From NCBI RefSeq assembly GCF_964340395.1, contig NC_135559.1, positions 11,992,759-12,056,758 of the forward strand: a stretch of DNA of 64,000 bases, read 5' to 3'. A model generated the notes under the pieces. That model searched no databases and had not been told where the DNA came from. It saw nothing but the letters and a program-made list of their open reading frames with translations. The position numbers and the translations under genes are program-made. Source of the stretch: Glandiceps talaboti (taxonomy: Eukaryota; Hemichordata; Enteropneusta; Spengelidae). This document shows, piece by piece, positions 60,901 through 64,000 of this stretch; the stretch's first letter is position 1, and each line of letters begins with the position of its first letter.

Positions 60901-63900
60901 CCTAACTTTGTTACATTCTAATCTAATCTAATCTAGTCTAATATAATATAATATAATATAATATAATGTTATTTTAATAACATTACATTCATAGCAATCT
61001 CAATCCACTTTACAACCAGCAACACACCTTTAAAAAACAAACCTAGCATTTAAAAATCTATATATTCCTTTGTTTCAATCAAACCATTTTTTTTTTACTT
61101 TTGTTGTTTGTAAACAAAATGAAGGGACACTCTGAATTAACATTTCCCACTGTCTGCCAAAACTTATCTATCGTAAAGTTTATCTAGCCTTTACCAATAG
61201 ATATGGTCAACAGTTTACAAGTTATGGGCGTTCAACAATTTCAGTGGTGGTAGCAACAGCTTATCAGAAAAGTTGTCTGCGAATACATACAATGTATCAT
61301 TATTATCAGAGGTGGTTGTACTTTTAGTCTGATAAGCGCAGACATGTTGGTACCATCATAGAAACGTTCCATCGCCCGCCACTATATAAATATACTTTAT
61401 CGTATACCTATAATCACATCCCCATGTATTGCTATGGAGAAGTCGCGAGCTCTAGCCGGGCAGTAATTTTCCGTTTCACGGAATTTGCAGGAATTTTGGA
61501 CTACTTTCTTTTTCGTTGCTATATGCGCGTTGCTATGCGCATATAACTGCAAACTTGTTGGCATCCTGTACATGTACGCTATGGCGGACACAGCGCTGAC
61601 GATATTCAACAGCGGCTGCAGGAAATTCCTCCCAAACTCTTATAACAGCGCATTCTATTTAATTGGCGATTGTGGCGAAGATACCTAAAATATTGGTATT
61701 AAAGAAGCTTTGGATTCGATCATTGAATAATGTATACGTATAAATAGTGAAGCCAAGATAGACGCCGACGTTCCATTGCTCTGTGCGCCTAGTACGATTT
61801 CGATTAATACGATTATGAACAGCTGTAACTTGTAAGTTAGTAGTCATTGCATGAGTGTAACTACGTACATTTAACTGCAGAAAAAACACTAATCTCGATT
61901 GTAACCTAGTGTCAGGATATTATCAAACATTAGGCTAAGTTTTGCAATTGTTGATGTGCATTGAATGTTGAGCCTAGATGACTTTTAAAGAGAAACATAC
62001 AACGTAATAATGCTATTTCTCTCCTTCTCATTTCGCATCTTGCAGTTGATGTCTGGTTACCAATTACATTGGATATGTCTTTACATAATTCCGTCTACCT
62101 GCTGTTTGCCCTTGGTACAATTTGTGCAGTTTTTCCATGGTTTCTAATTGTGATGGCTTTTCTAGTAATCCTGTTCATTCTGTGTTTGAAGTTTTTCCGA
62201 GCTGGTATTCGTGAGTGTAAACGTTTGGACAACGTTAGCCGTTCCCCATGGGTGTCCTTACTGACATCCACCATCCAAGGACTCTCCACCATTCATGCTT
62301 ATAGTAGAGAAACTGATTTTGTAAACAGGTGAGAGGATATGTTTAAGTAAAAGGATGAATCCACCCGAACAGGCTTTGATACTTATACCCCAAATAACAA
62401 TGCCATTTTTACCTTCCGTAAGGAAGGTTATAATATTCCGATGAAGTCTGTGTGTGTGTGTGTGTCACCATTTCCGAAAAAACGGCTGCATCACTTCAAA
62501 CGAAATTTCATAGACATGTTCCGTAGGGTAATGGCCAGAACTGATTAGGTTTTGGTAATAATCCGACGAATATTAATGACCAATTTGAGTAATTAATCGA
62601 TCAAATGAGTATAAAGTTGGCGTCAGATTCAATATAACGTTAACGCTACCTGAATCTGATTCAGGTAGCGTTAACGTTATATTGAGCGTCAGATGGTCTC
62701 AGATCCAAATCTGAATCTGACGCCAACTTTATACTCGTGCTCTACACTACTGAGAAAGACTCTGTTTTCAGGGGTTTCATGCCAACCTTATTTTGTGTTT
62801 CCCTTGGATCTGCACTCTGCATTGGCTGCATGAACACGAGAAAAATGAAAAACTCACCGGAAAACAATTTTTTTCTTGGCCTTAAAATAGGTTTACAATG
62901 AGCGCGGAATTCACAAACAGATGAAATATTTATCATCGTTTCAATTTCGTCAAATATGGACTTATCGTTTTCAAATTCCAAAATCTTTTTAGATTTTCGA
63001 GTAGAAGTTTAGGAAGTATTATATTGACTTCGAACCGTCTCCTTTTTACCGTGTTCTTTTCCAACTTCTCTCTATAACAAACTACCGCTGTTTGTTGCAA
63101 GGCTTGTACATAATCATTTATCTAGCTCTGTATCTCAGGATATAAATACACTCTCACATATTTATCAAGTGTAATAATCTATAATTTATACCCAAATGTG
63201 TGTGGTCAAAATATGGAAAATAGACCAAGCCTTGCCGGCGCCTAGCCTACGAAGAAAATTTCGCGACAATGTATCAATAATGGTGACCTATACATTGACC
63301 TCTATATAAATAGTGTACAGTGAGGGCACGCCACTCAACAAAATCTTGAGAACATGTAAACTCGAGGTGGGACAGAAGGAAGTTCAACACGCACATGCCA
63401 TATCCCGGGTATGTAGGGGATCATGAAAGCCGAGTGAAGTCAAGGATGGCAAGCTTTCCTGTGCTGAGAATAGGAGGCGTGGCGGGCATTTGAACAACAC
63501 TTTTGATAACTAACTTTCATTGGGACTTGACGAATCATAGATATAGAGCTAAATTTCTTGCATAAATCCTTATGAAAGGCATTCAGTTTAAATCTGGTTA
63601 AAATCAGTTTTCCACGCCTACAACTGAGAACGTCGAGGTGCCCATCAGTGTGTTGGGCCATAAAAGACCGTTTTTGCGGCAGCTTTTGTATTCAAAAATA
63701 TCTATTATTTTTCGAAATGCTAAGCGTTCAAGTTTGGGAGTGTGCCATGGCAACTGTAAGTTCAACAGCTCTGTGCTCCCTTGCATGACCATCTTTCTTT
63801 CTTGGCTTCTTTTCTCCACAGTTTTAGCCATCTTCTTGAATATAATTCAGTGCCGTGTATGTATTCCTTGATGTGTGGTCGATGGATTCAAATCAGAATG

Positions 63901-64000
63901 GATTGTCTAACGTTGGCAGTGATTATAGGCACGGCATTGATAGCCGTACTTACATATGGTGATATGCCGCCTGCGCTAGCTGGATTAGCTCTCTCTTACA
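48310..64000 (+). CDS. ABCC5: ABCC5/MRP5-like ABC exporter, 3'-partial, 16 exons in window
   Basis: Membrane ATP-driven exporter of the multidrug-resistance-protein subfamily; ABCC5 exports cyclic nucleotides and other organic anions. Sixteen exons, all joining in phase, give about 1,254 codons: an acidic N-terminus, TMD1, NBD1, linker and most of TMD2. NBD2 is beyond the window. Identification rests on ABCC5-specific matches: [84 protein letters not shown] and [15 protein letters not shown]. The start ATG at 48310 (aacaagATGG) is the first in-frame ATG after the upstream non-coding part. ABCC11/12 are close relatives and cannot be fully excluded, but ABCC5 fits best. Confidence 0.93.
49583..54249 (+). 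CDS. ABCC5: ABCC5-like exons 2-7: first transmembrane domain
   Basis: Exons 49583-49741, 50670-50817, 51495-51728, 52590-52766, 53465-53612, 53993-54249. The domain opens with [20 protein letters not shown] (family NPLDNAGLFSFMTFSWLS). Helices include [18 protein letters not shown] and [19 protein letters not shown]. Cytoplasmic contact segments are [36 protein letters not shown] and [20 protein letters not shown], the last strongly diagnostic of ABCC proteins. It closes with [20 protein letters not shown]. Confidence 0.92.
49742..50669. other. ABCC5-like intron, nothing recognised
   Basis: About 930 bases; only a short G run near 50522. No element or extra exon found. Confidence 0.5.
51744..52067. 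repeat. Dispersed repeat family A, copy 3
   Basis: Begins cccaatattttcattcgttc, 16 bases after the donor of exon 51495-51728. Its first 120 bases form a hairpin: cattcgttcagccaaggaaa and tttgtcacta on one side, tagtgacaa and gtattttccagttgaatgaa on the other. The central gttttgactcacatttc and terminal cgtgcatggtataa are shared with the copies at 8930 and 24850. Confidence 0.7.
53706..53893. repeat. Degenerate minisatellite (unit about ACCAACTAGTACCC)
   Basis: About 190 bases of imperfect units of roughly 14-16 bases (accaacta, cccaccaact, gtacccatca) in the ABCC5-like intron after exon 53465-53612. Confidence 0.8.
54465..57421 (+). CDS. ABCC5: ABCC5-like exons 8-11: nucleotide-binding domain 1 and linker
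   Basis: Exons 54465-54815, 55358-55627, 55977-56180, 57166-57421. The first carries the NBD1 strand NGTFAWD and then a long Lys/Arg/Asp-rich insertion, as in ABCC5, before the Walker A strand. Walker A is [10 protein letters not shown]-loop YVAQQAW, signature [15 protein letters not shown], Walker [15 protein letters not shown]-loop VTHQLQ. Asp after the Walker B Asp, in place of the catalytic Glu, is normal for NBD1 of the C subfamily, so this site is expected to hydrolyse ATP weakly. The last exon ends NBD1 ([16 protein letters not shown]) and carries an acidic linker. Confidence 0.94.
57075..57127 (+). pseudogene. Degenerate copy of the start of ABCC5-like exon 11
   Basis: After a tttcag acceptor it reads [19 protein letters not shown], clearly related to [20 protein letters not shown] at the start of the exon at 57166, only 91 bases downstream. 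It lacks a donor and the rest of the exon. Confidence 0.8.
57664..64000 (+). CDS. ABCC5: ABCC5-like exons 12-16: second transmembrane domain (incomplete)
   Basis: Exons 57664-57848, 58829-58969, 60764-60893, 62046-62328, 63822-64000 (running off the window). Helix 7 region is [33 protein letters not shown] precedes an extracellular loop with two N-glycosylation sequons (NAT, NTT in [11 protein letters not shown]). [20 protein letters not shown], the [20 protein letters not shown] helix pair and [15 protein letters not shown] follow. The final exon uses the acceptor at 63821 (ctccacag), giving [20 protein letters not shown], which fits the family better than the inner acceptor at 63850. Confidence 0.92.
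58390..58436. repeat. Poly-G run within ABCC5-like intron
   Basis: A run of about 14 G at 58420-58434 is the only notable point in the intron 57849-58828; no element recognised. Confidence 0.7.
59020..60700 (-). mobile_element. Decayed L1/Tx1-like LINE relic
   Basis: Minus-strand scraps in several frames run in LINE order: [20 protein letters not shown] (about 60650), then [20 protein letters not shown] (about 60500; family pattern L..W..R.L...GK..VIK), then [18 protein letters not shown] and [15 protein letters not shown] (60277-60017), then [20 protein letters not shown] (59452-59240). Frames are repeatedly broken and the 5' RT core is missing. It lies in one ABCC5-like intron. Confidence 0.7.
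60926..60967. repeat. (TAATC)n/(ATAAT)n microsatellite
   Basis: Pentanucleotide run just after the donor of exon 60764-60893. Confidence 0.9.
60968..62045. other. ABCC5-like intron, nothing recognised
   Basis: About 1.1 kb; a locally GC-richer stretch at 61360-61640 has no identified function. No exon or element seen. Confidence 0.45.
62409..62600. repeat. Dispersed repeat with taccttccgtaaggaaggtt head and (TG)n
   Basis: Starts with a short palindrome (accttccgtaaggaaggt) followed by a (TG)n run and ccgaaaaaacggctgcatca. The shape suggests a dispersed repeat family of invertebrate genomes, but no second copy occurs in this window. Confidence 0.45.
62607..62736. mobile_element. Nested perfect palindrome (foldback element)
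   Basis: Outer arms 62607-62630 and 62713-62736 are perfect 24-base reverse complements (gagtataaagttggcgtcag...). Inside them 62630-62656 and 62658-62684 are perfect 27-base arms separated by one base. No coding capacity. The perfection implies recent origin or assembly folding. Confidence 0.9.
62737..63821. other. ABCC5-like intron, remainder
   Basis: About 1.1 kb between the palindrome and the last visible exon. No further exon is required by phase, and no element was recognised. Confidence 0.5.

Overview
The window is animal nuclear DNA: two large, intron-rich genes, both read on the + strand. Exons are short (mostly 50 to 250 bases) with GT..AG borders. Introns are AT-rich and full of microsatellites, foldback elements, a tRNA-derived SINE, several decayed LINE pieces and a Penelope-like retroelement. 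The repeat mix suggests a marine invertebrate (lophotrochozoan or non-vertebrate deuterostome). The species cannot be named from sequence alone.

Region 1 (325-41622) is an almost complete inositol 1,4,5-trisphosphate receptor (IP3R), an ER calcium-release channel. I traced 64 coding exons, about 2,550 codons; the first roughly 85 codons lie upstream of the window. Ligand core, RIH and RIH-associated repeats, six-helix channel, C2H2-like zinc finger and C-terminal coiled coil are all present and in family order. It is a divergent member: several IP3-contacting residues differ, the luminal loop is very short and the selectivity filter departs from GGGVGD. Its introns hold a dead Penelope-like element with inverted terminal repeats (5978-7400), a hammerhead-ribozyme-containing inverted element (26005-26153), foldbacks, and three partial exon duplications that each include a splice site.

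Region 2 (41623-48309) is intergenic: a 5'-truncated LINE on the minus strand (42565-43790), a foldback (about 44205-44570), very long TCTG/TCAG and TCTA/TCTG tracts, a tRNA-derived SINE (46174-46408), a doubtful coding remnant (45557-46804) and a LINE C-terminal scrap (47370-47520).

Region 3 (48310 to the window end) is the 5' part of an ABCC5/MRP5-like ABC exporter: a long acidic N-terminus, the first membrane domain, a complete NBD1 and most of the second membrane domain. NBD2 lies beyond the window. Its introns carry an L1/Tx1-like LINE relic, a third copy of a dispersed repeat also present twice in the IP3R gene, a nested perfect palindrome, and a degenerate exon copy.

The two genes have no evident functional link beyond adjacency. 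The best leads are the unusual IP3R-like channel, the hammerhead ribozyme, the inverted intronic repeats flanking IP3R exons, and the recurring splice-site-spanning exon duplications.
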